NCBI GenBank assembly: GCA_013398015.1
Contig: VZRR01010834.1
Span: 1,552,706-1,616,705, forward strand
Direction: 5' to 3'
DNA length: 64,000 nt
Source of the DNA: Oreocharis arfaki
Taxonomy: Eukaryota > Chordata > Aves > Passeriformes > Paramythiidae
The stretch's first letter is position 1. Each line of letters begins with the position of its first letter. The position numbers and the translations under genes were made by a program. A model generated the notes under the pieces. It saw nothing but the letters and a program-made list of their open reading frames with translations, ran no database searches and was not told the origin of the DNA. This document shows, in pieces, positions 23,600-36,711 of this stretch.

Positions 23600-24200
23600 A
23601 GCCAGCAGTGTGCCCTTGCCGCAAAAAAGGTGAACGATACCTTGGGCTGCATTAGGCAAAGCAATGCCAACAAGTCGAGGGAGGTGATCCTGCCCCTCTG
23701 CTCAGCTCTGGTGAGGGCACACGTAGGGTGCTGGGTTCGGATCTGGGCTCCTTCAGTACAAGAGAGACATGAACATGCTGGAGAGAGTCCAACAAATGGT
23801 CATGACCATGGTTAAGGTGCTGGACCACCTCCACTATGGGAAAGGCTGAGAGAGCTGGGACTGTTCAGTTTAGAGAAGAGCAATGGGGTCTCACAGATGT
23901 GTACAAATACCCGAAGGGAAGATGCAGCGAGCATGGAGCCAGGCTCTTTTCAGTGGGGCCCAGTAACAAGACCAGTGGTGATGGGCACGAACTGAAACAT
24001 GGGAGGTTCTTTTCAAACATCAGGAAACACTTCTTACTGTGAAAATGACTAAGCCCTGCACAGGTTGCCCCAGGAGATTGTAGAGTCTCCATTCATGAAG
24101 GTATTCATCTGAACATGGTCCTTGTTCTGGGCAGCCCTGCTTGAGCAGGTGATTTGGGCAAGATGGTCTCCAGAAGTCCCTTCCAACATGTGATTCTGTT
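23600..24200 (+). mobile_element. CR1 LINE 3' fragment beside the CA8 promoter
   Basis: About 600 bp matching the CR1 3' end in forward orientation. Phrases include CTTGGGCTGCATTAGGCAAA, TCGAGGGAGGTGATCCTGCC, AGTACAAGAGAGACATGAAC, GGAAAGGCTGAGAGAGCTGG, GGAGCCAGGCTCTTTTCAGT and CATCAGGAAACACTTCTTAC, ending ATGTGATTCTGTT. The left boundary is approximate because this copy abuts the GC-rich island. It points away from CA8 and starts about 0.5 kb upstream of the CA8 ATG. Its coding sequence is decayed. Confidence 0.95.
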
Positions 24201-25267
24201 CACTCCTCACCACTGAGCACTGTGCCCCTTCTATGGAGGAACGGAGACCCTCAGTAAGGATAAGGAAGCCACTGAATAAGTAAGGGAGCCCAATTCTGTC
24301 CCTTCTATCCTAAAGGAAGAAGTGTGGCATCAATTCCTACTGCAAATTATACGAAATGGAGAGTTTGAGGAAATTCTCCTCCCAACATGAAGATGCCTCA
24401 GTTCAAGGTTATGAAAGGACTCTTCATTCTCCTTTGAAAACAGCTATGTATGGAACTAGAGAATATTCATTCTGTCAAGGGAAAAAAGGACAGAAGGGAC
24501 CTCTGTTACAGAGATCTCTTCTAGGCAGTGGCCCAAAAAGTTGCATCAGTGACAGGAAGGGAAACGGGAATGTAGTACTGACAGTCTGCAATCCCTGACA
24601 GCAATCAGAAAAGGTAACAGAGGCAGTCAAATGGCATTGCTATAATGGTGAGAAGTGCCCTTTGTTTACCATCCTAGTCCACTTAAAGACAGTGACCAGA
24701 CCTGCCTGAATTCTGGTGTCCCAAGAGGATAACATCTTGATCCTGTGCTGTTGATCCACAGGTTTGATCTAGGTGTGGAGCTGATTGTGCTTTCAGGGAT
24801 CCCCAACTCATCAGCAGTACCTGTGTTTCCTGTGCAGCACTGACAGGGGAGCAGAAATTATCATCAGTGTGAATGTGAGACGAAAAAAGAAGGACTGAGA
24901 TGAAACTTAATTAATGAAGCAAGAGAGTATTGGTTCATGAGCTGCATGCAAGGTGAAAAGAAAATAGGGCAAAAGAGGTAGACTTTACTGGGTTGGGTTT
25001 TTTCAAGAGCAGGGAAGAAACACAGGTTTCCTTCTGCAGCATCATACTACCCAAATGACAACATGGTGCAGCTTACTGAGGAAAAAAGCCCCAAACCGAC
25101 ATTTTTCATATACTGAGCACCTGACATCAGTACAAAGAGAAAACTTGGATACTTTTAACATGTGTTTTAGTCGCATGAGGTGTCATGTTGTATATGCATA
25201 CCCATCTCCCATAGCCAACTGGCTTCATTAAGTTGTTAAGTTTTATCATCTCATCATTTCTAAAACG

Positions 25268-25296
25268 CACACTAGCTGCTTACACACTAGCTGCTT
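25268..25296 (+). repeat. Tandem microduplication, 15-bp unit
   Basis: CACACTAGCTGCTT occurs at 25268-25281 and 25283-25296 with one A between the copies. Confidence 0.95.
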
Positions 25297-27552
25297 CTAT
25301 TGAATCATTGTTCAACCACATGGGGAAAAAATATACGTTACCCTAAATCATCACCAATTCTGGTCCATCTGATTGGAAATTCATTTTCTTCTTCAAAAGG
25401 AGTCCCATATTTTGGAAATGAACCAAACAGCCCTAGGAAGCTGGCCCTTAGTCCTTGAAATACAGTATTTCATTCATTCATGCTCTCTATTAAGTCCTTT
25501 CCTGCAGTAACCTTCCTGTGGGATGTCTGTTCTAGAATTTCATGCTTATGAGAGGCAACATTATCAGACCTGTGAATTCTTGTCTTGCAATAAATACTTT
25601 TCATGGCTTTGCCATGTATTAGTTGCCCTTCCTTTTAACCTTCCAATTCTTTCCATATCCGTCTGGAAAATTAGCTATAGCAGGTAAAGCCTTACTGAAT
25701 AGTTGGCATTTCTTTATTCCCATACGTCTGCTGAGTAGTTTTTGTGCAAATATCCTGTTTCTTCCTTAGTATCTGTCAGAGATAGCATGATCCCATCAAC
25801 AGATTAGATTTTGCTGAAGGTTCCAGGGACTTCTTTAATGGTGAAGTGTGTAGTTAACAAAGGAGTTTGCTTCTCCACAAAGAAATGGAGCATGGGACTG
25901 AGCCCTCAAATATAAACTCCAATCACAAATGTGGATATTGACCTTACCAATCTCTGCACAAACCAACTCATTCATTTATGGACCCAGCTTCAAGTAAAAG
26001 GGTTGAGACAATCACATGGAGATAGTAACATGATCTAAAATTTGTTCAAGATCGGTGGGATTTGATCTCCTTTAATGATATAGGCAAATGTAAAATCGTT
26101 TGTGTAGAAGCTCCCAATGGTTGAATTTACTATGAAAAGGTGTTAAATATATAACTATAATACATATAAATGCACTCTTTATTCTGTAAAAATGCTCATG
26201 ATGTTTGCTACATTGGCTCAACACACTGAAAAATCTGTAGATAGGTATAGTTATGGCCCCCAAGCTAATATCAAATTGTTGGGCACAAGGTAGGAGAAGC
26301 TCAGCCAGCATGACCTTCATAAGTGACATAACACCTCATCAACAGAAGCAGGAGCAGGACACCTCTCTCCTGAATCCCAGTTTAGCCTTTGATTCTGTGG
26401 AACATGCTGACTTCTTGTTTAACTGGGATTAATGATCACACCCTTTGATAGTACCAGGAATAAAAAGCTCAGGCACAGATCCAGGGCTTAATAGTTCCTC
26501 TTTGAACTCACACAACAGTAGTTCAGAAGCAGTGTAGTCTCTGACATTCCTTTTGTCAAACAAGAAATGGCATTTTGAAACATGGTTAGTATAATACTTA
26601 ATCCTGGTGAGATTCCAAGAAACTATTCTTCTGTTTTCTGTATCTAGATATACTTATTTGTTCTACATCTTTTTTTTTCCAGAAGATAATATGTCTTCCC
26701 CAAACACCTTAAAAAGTATATACTGGGAAAACTGGGCCTGAACCAAAATTCTCCATCCAAGCACTGTAAAATTTGTATGTGTAAATTGTCATTAATGACT
26801 AGCAACATTTTTTTAAGAGGTTACATGTCCACAACTTTACTTAACTGCTTTCACCACTCTGAAAAGAGAGTCCAACGCAGAGAACTGTGCAGGCAACTAA
26901 GAAATCTATAGGAAAAAAATAAAAGCAGAATTACATACGAATTGTTTTAGACTATACATTCCCACCTGCATGATTCTTTGCAGACACAGAGATGACAGTT
27001 ATTTCCTTTGTGCGAGGGAAGAAAAATTCAGACTCTGAGATGATCATATTTCCTTATTATCCACATTTTTCTTTATCACATTGCTGCCAGCATAGATTAG
27101 TTGAGGGCATGCAGGATTTAATATTTTGATAAGGAGGGAATTGTTCAATGGAATATTAGAGCATTTCATTTGAGGTGATTTAGCATCTATTTATGCTTCT
27201 GCAAGCCAGACCTCAGTTCTTGCCAAGGTATCCTGAAGGAAAAGGCAATGTCCATTATAGCAAGACAGGCAACTGAAGGGACCTGGAGCATCTAGTTTTT
27301 CCACTGAATAGGGCTTCCTATTTTGCTTCCTGTGTTGACTATGAGGTTGACCAGCAAACATCTCCCACGTGGTCTTGTTTCTATCTTTATTTCTTGCCAG
27401 ATTACACTCTCAAATAAGTTTGTTTCTTTTCCAAGTTTAGAAGTGTAAGCACAGAGTTTCTGCATTTGAACATTAAAGTACAAGCTTGCGTGTACCAATA
27501 TTGAAAATCTCTCTGCACATTTTAAAAGGAACTGGTTCATTAAAAGGAGTAA

Positions 27553-27573
27553 TATTCCAGTATTCCTGGAATA
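27553..27573. repeat. Short perfect hairpin
   Basis: TATTCCAG, a 5-base loop (TATTC), then CTGGAATA. The 8-bp stem is perfect. It is too short to call as a small RNA. Confidence 0.7.
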
Positions 27574-29021
27574 ATAATATTTGCCTATTTTTATTTTCTT
27601 TGTCTGTAGTAATGTGTTACAAAAAGGAAAAGTTTGGTTGGGTAGTTCAAACAGTCCAAGACGAAAAATTAAAGGAAGACCATTTCCAAGAAAGGAGCCA
27701 TTTATAGCAAAAAGAAACCATTCACTGTGAAAGACACTGTATGTTTGCAAGTCAGATTTGTATTGGCAAATGATATACTGCAAACACTGCAAAAATATGT
27801 CAGCTGAATCCCAATTTCCCCTTACATCTGCACCAAAGGGTGGTTTCCATGGCCTTGTGTGTTTTTATGGTCTGTAAGCGTAAATTTGTGCTTACTGGTT
27901 TTGCCAGCTAACAGGATAAAAGGTTGGCCCTGCACACACTTCACATGTTTCCCTTTACATTATTTATGGTTTGGGTGGGGAATTGAAAGATCAAAGTATT
28001 GATCTGCAAGTGTGTACAGAAGTTTTTCTACAATATAGTTATAAACCTCTTACATGCACAAGAGATCAGGGGAAAATGGGAACAAGCTACAAACCCATGG
28101 GCATAATTGTTGTGCGTTCTCCCAGTGTTCAGATGTGTAAAACAGGACTGTTATGGCTGCCCATGAGAATTTAGACATACAGCTAGAGGACACTAAAACT
28201 AAAGCAGGATAGTTTCAAGTTCTTTAAAGAAAACACAAGGAATAGGAAGTCATTTTTAAGGACTGAAAATACTACCATCAAAAGTGAACTGAAGAAATAA
28301 TAAAGTACAGTGTATTTAGGGGCACACTAAAAAAATTTGGAGAGTAATCTATGTAGTCTCCTAGAGCTTTTCCTTTCCCTAAAAGGATCTAGCCCTGGGA
28401 AAAAATGTGTAAAGAATTACAAAAAGTGGCTGAGACAACAGGAATTGCTGATGAAGTAAAGTAAGCACAAAAGTAAAGTGAATTCCTGAAGACAATAGAA
28501 GACTAGAAGGGAAGTGAGATTTTTTTTTTTTTCCTGCTACCAGACTGAAAGGAAAAGAGAGTTAAAGGATGAAATAGGATGTCTCTGAAACACAGAATGC
28601 AAATGATAATCAAGGGCTCTGACATGGCAAAACTCCTATGTAAATAGTTCTTTATTCCTTTAGGAAGGAAGCAAAACTAAAGATACACCCAGATGTAAAT
28701 TAAAGGAAGAAGATAGGAAGCTCAGAGCGAAAATCTGCAATAAGGAGATGATAAATATGTATTTACCTAGATGTAATACTTTCAGGTCTTTAGCATTAGA
28801 TGAGAGTCTTGAAGGATTGTGAATTTCATCTGATAGCTATCGAAAAGGAGTGGCTCCTTGTCGGTGGAACTGAAAGACGTTAAATCCACCACTTGCAAAT
28901 TAAATGTTTCAAAGGGAAGCACTGAATCAGGGAAAGATATAATACCTTCTAGACTTTAAAATAAAAGGAGAGAATGAGCTAAATAATGAGCCTGATCATT
29001 TTTTCACTAGAAGAGCACAAG

Positions 29022-29048
29022 CAGGTGTTGGCTTACAGGTGTTGGCTT
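29022..29048 (+). repeat. Tandem microduplication, 14-bp unit
   Basis: CAGGTGTTGGCTT at 29022-29034 is repeated exactly at 29036-29048, with one A between. Confidence 0.95.
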
Positions 29049-32000
29049 TTCATCTGGGAAGCTTGTGAGAAAGAGGAAGCACTGATCAGCATGAAGTGGC
29101 AAGGGGATAACAACATATTTGAGTCTGTAAAATGATGGTGAAAGGAGTGTCAGTTCATCATTCATTCTACTAAGTTTCACTTATCAATGTGCCAACATCC
29201 ATAGCTGGCAAAGTGCTCGTGTGCCCCATTCTGGAAAAGCTCTCAAATCGTACATTCAGAGAGCAATCTGGCTTCCTATATCACAAGCTATTACATTTCA
29301 CACAATTGCTCATGTATTAAGTTAATTATTTGGCTATCAATAAATAATAACTTGCGCTTAGCCGCCGCACATTTTTCAGAAATGCCTGACCTGAAGACAT
29401 CAAGACATGAAGAATTCATTACTTTGAGAGCTTGTTCCAGTGGTTAATCTCTTTCAGTGTTAACTAATGGGTATTCAATTCTAATTTGAATTTTTCTGGC
29501 TTTAACTTTTAGCCACTAGTTCATGTTATGCTTGTTTGCCTTGATAGGAGAGCCTTTGTTGCTTTTTTTTTTCTCTCTGATGTACTCACCTGTGCTAGTC
29601 TGGTCACCTCTGTGAGGTCTAAACAAAAGGAGCTCATTAACACTTACTAGAGGGTTAAGACCAGGATATCTTTGGTTTAGCTTTTTCCTGCACATTTTCC
29701 CATCTTCCACATTAAAAATATAGACACTGGAATTCTCATGTGTAGCTCTTGTTTCACCTCTGTGTACTCATTTATTTCTTTTTTATCTGCACATTTAGGA
29801 TTCACATTATTCATTTTTTGTTGTTGAATCAAATATTGGATTTCTTGTTTGCTGCCATTTAGTATAAACATTAAATCCCCTTTCTGAGTCAGGGTATCCA
29901 GGAGCCAGTCTACAGAATGTGGATACAGACTGCATTATCATTTTATGTTTTGTTGACCTAAAATGCCAATGATTTGAATGAGCCCTAGTGTTCCTTTTTA
30001 ATCAGTGTCTTGCACACTAGTAAATCCTATGCCTCAACAAATCTGTAATCTCATTATAGGTTTCTTTGACAAGACACACTTCTAGTAAAACTATTGTCAC
30101 TAGCAATAGTCCTCTACATCAAGTTTTTATGACTGTAGTCCCATTTTTTGTAGTTTTCCTGCTACTTTTGTTAAACCAGAGTGTAATTACCTAAATTATC
30201 TCATTTCTCTCCTTCTTTCTTTAATATTTACATAATTCCAACATTATTTAGGTCTTGTGACATTTTCCTGTATTTGTTTAAAATTTACAGAAGACTTAGG
30301 ATCTGTTCAGCCAATTCTTGTAAAACTCCAGAGTTCTGCAAGAACCTGGTAAGTACCTGTCTAGGTACATACATTTAAATCAGATTTTAGCATTATGATA
30401 TTGCACAATGCCACTTAGCTATTAATAAAATGCAAAATTCTTTAACCACACATGATATAAGCAGATTAGACTCCTCCCCAAACATAAAACCTCCAAAATA
30501 TTTATGAATATTTTATCTCTTTATCACCATCAGCAAATGCGGAGTCTCAGACAGTAAGGACTTTGAGCTGCTTCTCTAACTAATGTAGTTAAAATATTGT
30601 TACAAATTTGTGTGAAACCTGGTTATTGATTTTTCCTGAACTGTTCATCAATATTTTTATAGCCTGAAATTTCTACTACATATCAATATTTGTTTACTCT
30701 TTTTTTACTTATTTCGACTCTTTTTTTTTCCTATTCACCACTGAATCAGCACCAGATTCCAAGTAGCATTGCTCTGTTTGTGGTTACAGAAACGTGTCAC
30801 ATTTTATAGTCAGTAAAGAGCTCCCTATTTTCATTGACATTTTTCTACCTTTTTCCTTTTAAGTCATGCTGCTTGTAATCTTAGTGACAGATAACAAACC
30901 GTGTGATTTCAGTGTATATACAGCACGACACAAAAGATATGGAAAGCAGTTTGCAGTTTCAAAGTCCAGTAGCCAACTGCAGATAATAATTATGAAGGAA
31001 CAAGTCCTTAAAAGGAGGACAGGCAGTAAACGACAGGCAGTGTGTCACTGTAATGCTGCTACAGTGGCTCTCAGCTCACATCCTCAGTTTGGCAATTCAA
31101 AACTGATAAACTGGAACCTTGAAAGAGGAGATATTTCCATTCAGACTTAAATTTTACCAATCACTAATCATGTGTCATGTACATAACTAGGAAGAAGCAA
31201 CTGATTGTGTTCTAATTTAAATGCTTTGTACAGAAACACTGAACACTAATTTCTTGAATTAGTATTCTTCCAGGGTGATAATATAATCAAAAATAATGTA
31301 GTAACACTTGGCTGTGATTAGATGTGTGGTAAAAAGAACCACAGCCTCAAAAACTGAGGTCTTACACAGACTCAGAAGTGTTCATATTCAGAAATGGAAA
31401 AGAACTGGTAACTTTCCAAGCCACTGAACAACTTCAAACAGCGACCATTAAAAATAAAAATACTTTCCCACACTGAATATGAACTATTTCCCAAAAATAC
31501 TCCAGATTTCCATGCAGTAATTTATCCAGTGGCTCTAATACTTTATCAGTGTCCTACAATACATCCGTGTACTGCAGTTTTGCATAAAAAGGGCAGGGGG
31601 GAAGGCACCAGAGAAGATTTCTTCACTAAAAAGAAGATTTAATATACTTTTTATTCTTATGATTAGATTTTGTATTTCACAGTCTGCACCTTCCTGTTTA
31701 AGAATCTGAAAACAGGCATTTTCTGGTTTACATTGAAACACAGGAGTCTTCAGCTGCTTCCTAATGTTTGTTCCACAGGAAGGGAGTTAGTTTGTAGCAT
31801 AGTGTGCTTTGTGGTATCTGCATCAGCAAAGCAGATAAGCTCAGCCTCTCTTCATCTGGAAAAGGAGCAGAGGATTAGCACCAGGAGACAGTGCGATACT
31901 TCAGGATATTGTGAAGATTTCAGGCAACAAGACAACTTGCAGGTAAGCAGAAAAGGTCCTCTGCTACATTCCTGTGCTGCTTCCCAAACTGCTCATTTTG

Positions 32001-35000
32001 GCGCTGAAAAACTCTGTCTTGGGTATGTTAACATACATTTAAGTGTTGGGTATTCCCTTCATGCAGAAGATGGCTCATCACCAGCTGTTCTACGTGACAC
32101 ATGTGGACTGGCATCATATGGAAAGAGCCAGCAGGGCTTTTTCCTGAAAATCTGATGCTGAGATTTGGCTACTTATGTAGGGAACTGAAGAACTGATTAC
32201 ACTACAGTTCTTTCCATAGAGATCTTATCATAAGAAAGGGCAGGCTCCTCGTGAGTCCCAGCACGTTTTTTGCTTTGGCAGATCCCTCCTTGGAATTCAG
32301 GGAGGCAGAAGATACTTTTCAGGTCGCAAGGCATCATTTGTAGCTTCTTGGGAGTTTTCCTGGACTGTTTACACTAGCACTTAGTTGAAGGCCTGCTGCA
32401 GCAGGACTGATGGCACTAAATCAAAGCAGTGACAAAGCTTCTAAAGTACAATTCTTCTGTGTGCTTCCTGTGAGCACTTTCTCTCCTACCCTCTTTTACC
32501 ATCTCTGTTCAGGGCTGAGCTTTTGGCACAGTCATTGACACACGGCTTTGTCAAGTTGCAATTTACTTAGTAAAAGTGTGGAAATACAAGATTAAAAGCT
32601 TGTTTATCACAGAATTTCTTTGCTAACATAGGGCATCAAAGCAAGTTGTTCTGTGGCAGTGCTTTTTCAGTGTCACGGGGAAAGTGAAATCCAGGCCAGA
32701 CAATGCAGTGCATCAACCCCAGGGAGCTGCAGGCATTTTTCTTGTAAACTTCTCCTTTCATAGTTAAAACCCCAGACACTGTGCAAAATCACTGCAGTGT
32801 GGTGTTTCAAATGAGGTACAGCAAGAGTCGCAAAAAAAAGTGGGCGTGCTTTGCTAATGAGGGCAAATTGTGCCAGCTCCTTACAAAGAATAGCGTGTTT
32901 TCACCAACATCAGACTTGAAAGACCTGGAAAGAGAGGGGAGAGAGGCTATAGTGCTGTTTATTCCTTTCTACTCACCTCAGTCTGGCATCTTGTAGAGAC
33001 TATGGAACATATTGTGTCTGATCTTGCCCTCATTTAAAAAGGACACACTTTTGTGTGGAAGTTGGATTGCCTAAGGGGGAAAATGGCAGTAGTCAGATCC
33101 TCACCACACACCCAAACATAGTACACTCTCAGATTACATTGCTGCTGGCTTTAACAGCAATAATATGATTGGCAGCGATCAATTTGTGGCCTTCATTAAG
33201 TTCAGGAGTCTGGCTGTTGTAAATTGTAGTATTTTACAGCTACTATTCAGGGTATTTATATGCAGTTTCAGACAGTGCTGCAATGTATGGAGAGCATCCA
33301 TTTGGGGGTTTCCAGTTTATAAGAAATTTTGTAGTTTATGTAACATTCAACTATGCCAGACATTTTTTCTAGTCTTAGACATTTTTTTCTTAAGTACTTT
33401 CTGTGGTAACTTAATAAATCATTCTTCATATCCTCATATTTAAATTATATTTCCATACATACTGCATCCATCAGAGTTGATGAGAGTGCAACAGTGCTTG
33501 CTGTAACTTCCAAAGGGCTGGCATCTCACACCCTCATTAGCAGGAATGTATCTAGAAGCTATAAATGCTTTCTAAAGATCCAAACAGCACAGCTCTCTGT
33601 GACTTATTCACTTCCTGCTTTCCTTCAAAAGCAGCTGAAAGAGGCACTCTGCACCTGCCTTCTCCTTGTGCTGACATCTGTTTTTAAATGAGAAAGGAGG
33701 CAATGAATGTTAAGCTGGAGGGACTTTATTTATGATTGCAAAGATTCTTGGCTTGAAGAATCAGTTCAATTCCAGTGCCTTTCACCTTCCTTGCCATGCA
33801 GGGAGACAAAGAGAGCATTCATAGACACAACACATGTGACATGGGGCAGTCTAATGGCATTAGAACAGTTCAGTGAAACATTAATGAATTTACAGTGATG
33901 ACAGCACTGTAGTGCCAGGATCTAACCTGCTCTGTGCTAAGTGGTTTTCATAAGTAACCTCAAACACAAAAAACCAGCCAGGACTAAAATCTTTCCTTTT
34001 CTGACAAAATATAATCTACTGGTTTTCTTTTGAAACCAGTTGCCATTCCCTTGTTGGCTGTGTTGCTGGTGTTGCTGGTGTTTCTCCAGCCTGTGTCATT
34101 TCTCATGTTCTTCTCACCAAGCTCAGATAAGACTTCAGTTCTTCCAAGCATCTGATGGTTCAAATGTCTTTTTGCCTATGATATCCTGTGCCTCATGCTG
34201 CTTGCCTCAAAAGCTGCTAGAAACTGAGATATACAAAAAACTTGCACAGGAAAATAGATGGTATGATCTTGTCCATAGCACTACACCTTTAATCCAACTT
34301 TATATTCACATCCTTTTCTTCACCATTATACCTCCTTGCTGTCACATATCTGCTCCTACTTAAGTATTTGGGTGAGGTGGATATGTAAGGTGTTAAGTCA
34401 GATGTCAGCAAGGTTCTTGAGATGAGGAAAGATGTGGGTGCTGGCTGTTTACACAAGATTTTATCCTGCCTCACTGACAGCCAAAAGGTTATTGACATTG
34501 ACTTAAATAAGCATGGTGACAGGGACAGAAACCTCTGCTATAATGTCCATTTCCAGAATTCTGAAGATGAAGGTGTTGGGCTTGAGGAGATAAATGTGTG
34601 TGGGAGCTTCTCTTCACAGTCTAGCCAAACCAGAGGTCACACTTTAGCATCCTCAAAATTATTCACAAGATTAGTAATTTCATTGTAGACATCCCCTCAT
34701 AAGGAGAACTATGAGTCTGTACTTCAAGCAAAGCAAAGCACTGTCAGATTTCTAAAATTTCTGTCATTTTAAATATATACCATGACATTTCTCTGAAGAA
34801 ATAGGTGCTCTTCCAAATGATAAAGATACATATTATAAATCACATTGTCCTTTCCAAGGAAAATGGGTAGTGAAACAGACAAGGAAGGGGACAAAGAGGG
34901 GAATAAGTGTCTGTCTATGTTTTCAGGGATCTGCTAAATCTCACTGAAACTGATTTCAGTTGCTTAGAGGAAAGGAGGCTGGAGTGAGAAAGGGAGGCTC

Positions 35001-36711
35001 TGCAGTCTGCAGTGTTCCTACAAAATGGGTAAATACAATGAAGCTTGCCTTCCTTTAGTTTAATAATATCAGTAAAAGCAAGCAGCGTGGGGTGTAGCAT
35101 AGACCAGATAATTGCATAAATACCCAAAGGTCTGGAGAGACTGGTATAGCACAGCAAAGGTCTTTGTGATCTGTACCCAAATCAGCAAGAGCAAAGGCAA
35201 CTTTCAGAGCAGGCAGAGTTCATTAGCAGAGCAGTGAGGTCTGAGACTGCGGTCGAGATGCACTGGAGCAGTTTTCTTACAGAAAATGTGACTCTAAGGA
35301 CATTGTCATGAGAGAGGAACTGCAGAAGCAAGGCAGAGCAGCAGTGCATCCACAGAGGTTTATTTACTCTCTTGTCTGCTTGTCAATTGATTTCAGTGGG
35401 AGTTCTCATGTCAGCAGGGATTGCTGCTAGAAGACAAATCCATCCTCTTTCTATCAGAAATGCTTTGAGAATCAGATTTACAAAAGTGTATTATATAGGA
35501 TTGATTGCCTTCATTAGCCTCATTTCAGTAATATTATTAGCTATAAATCACAAGACAATTTCTTACGGAATTACATTCTTATTAATATCACAACATCCTC
35601 ATACCCCCACCAGTTATCATATTCATCTTTCATATGCTGGAAATACCAATAAAATTAGCTAACTGGACACTAATAGCGTGGCTGTATCTTTCACTCTCCC
35701 ATGTGTTCTGTTAGCTTGTTTTTGTCTTTCTTTTTCGTTGGGCCTTTTTCTTTTTTTTTTAGTTGTCAAATTGTATTGCAGAGCACAGAATGCTTTTCTG
35801 GTCCTTACAATGTCTCATACATTAAAAATGCATTAGAGAAGATATCAGCTACCTCAATTTGCTTTAAAATGTCTTTTCTTCATAGCTACTGAAAATAAGA
35901 CTCATGAATGCATTAATCCTAAACAGAGTAAGTGGTCTAGGCCAAAATTTACTATTAAAACGATGATGTAAAAAAAAAAAAAATAGCTTTCTTCTTCTAC
36001 TTGGTGTTCAAAATAATTCACTGCTGATAATAGTCATAAAAATAATAGGAACTTGGACAGAAAATAAAATTACTTTGTCTAATTCAAAGCGGGGCAGAAA
36101 ATTAGTTTTCCTAAACAGTGAAAAAACTGCTTTCCAAAGTGGTTTTATCTCTATGGAACTGGTACAAAAGTCATGCTGTTACATACTCCTTCTCTTCAGT
36201 ATTTAAAAGGCTGGGGGAGATATTTTTTCACATATTCCCAGCCCTGCTCTATTCCCTTTGTGCTTTGTGAGATCAGCACAAAAGGTCCAGAAAGTAGGCT
36301 GGAAAAATCACCTGCAAGTTCTCCTTGAGAGAAGGGCTCCCCAGGTGCCCCAGTGCCAGCAGAGACAGCTGTTCCTGACCAGCAGCTCGCTCCTCCTCTC
36401 CAGCAGGCTGAGGGACCAAGGTCGTCATGCTCACGGTGCTCCCTGCCTGGCGATGGGAAAGCCCAGCCTCTAAGGAATGCAGCTGGTGAGGAGCGGCAAA
36501 TCATCCGCCATCTACTCCAGAATGAGGTGCCAAAAGATCCCTGCTGTCTCCCTGGATGTCAGGATCCTATATGCACTTACACCCTTCAGGTTTATACATG
36601 AATCCTTTCTAACGGAGCTTAATAGCAGCAGAAGAGCATGATTGCATCCAGACTGTGACATGGGGCTTCCTACACACCCAACACTTTCTGGTTTTTCATA
36701 TAAGCAACAAT

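Larger units (their letters stand above)
24201..36711. other. Intergenic DNA, no gene recognised
   Basis: AT-rich sequence upstream of CA8. Open frames of up to 166 codons (27292-27792 minus; 31670-32155 plus) have no recognisable domain and no splice or neighbour support. Short tandem microduplications occur at 25268-25296 and 29022-29048, and a small hairpin at 27553-27573. A GC-richer patch at about 36280-36500 is unexplained. Mammalian synteny places RAB2A further in this direction, but nothing of it is visible. Confidence 0.7.

Noticed and set aside
23087..23815. 242-codon plus-strand open frame in the CpG island
   Set aside because: Composition-driven; it runs from the island into a CR1 copy and has no domain.
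27292..27792. 166-codon minus-strand open frame
   Set aside because: AT-rich, no recognised domain, no splice context. Consistent with chance.
31670..32155. 161-codon plus-strand open frame with an internal CAG|GTAAGC site
   Set aside because: No recognised domain. A single donor-like site is common by chance.
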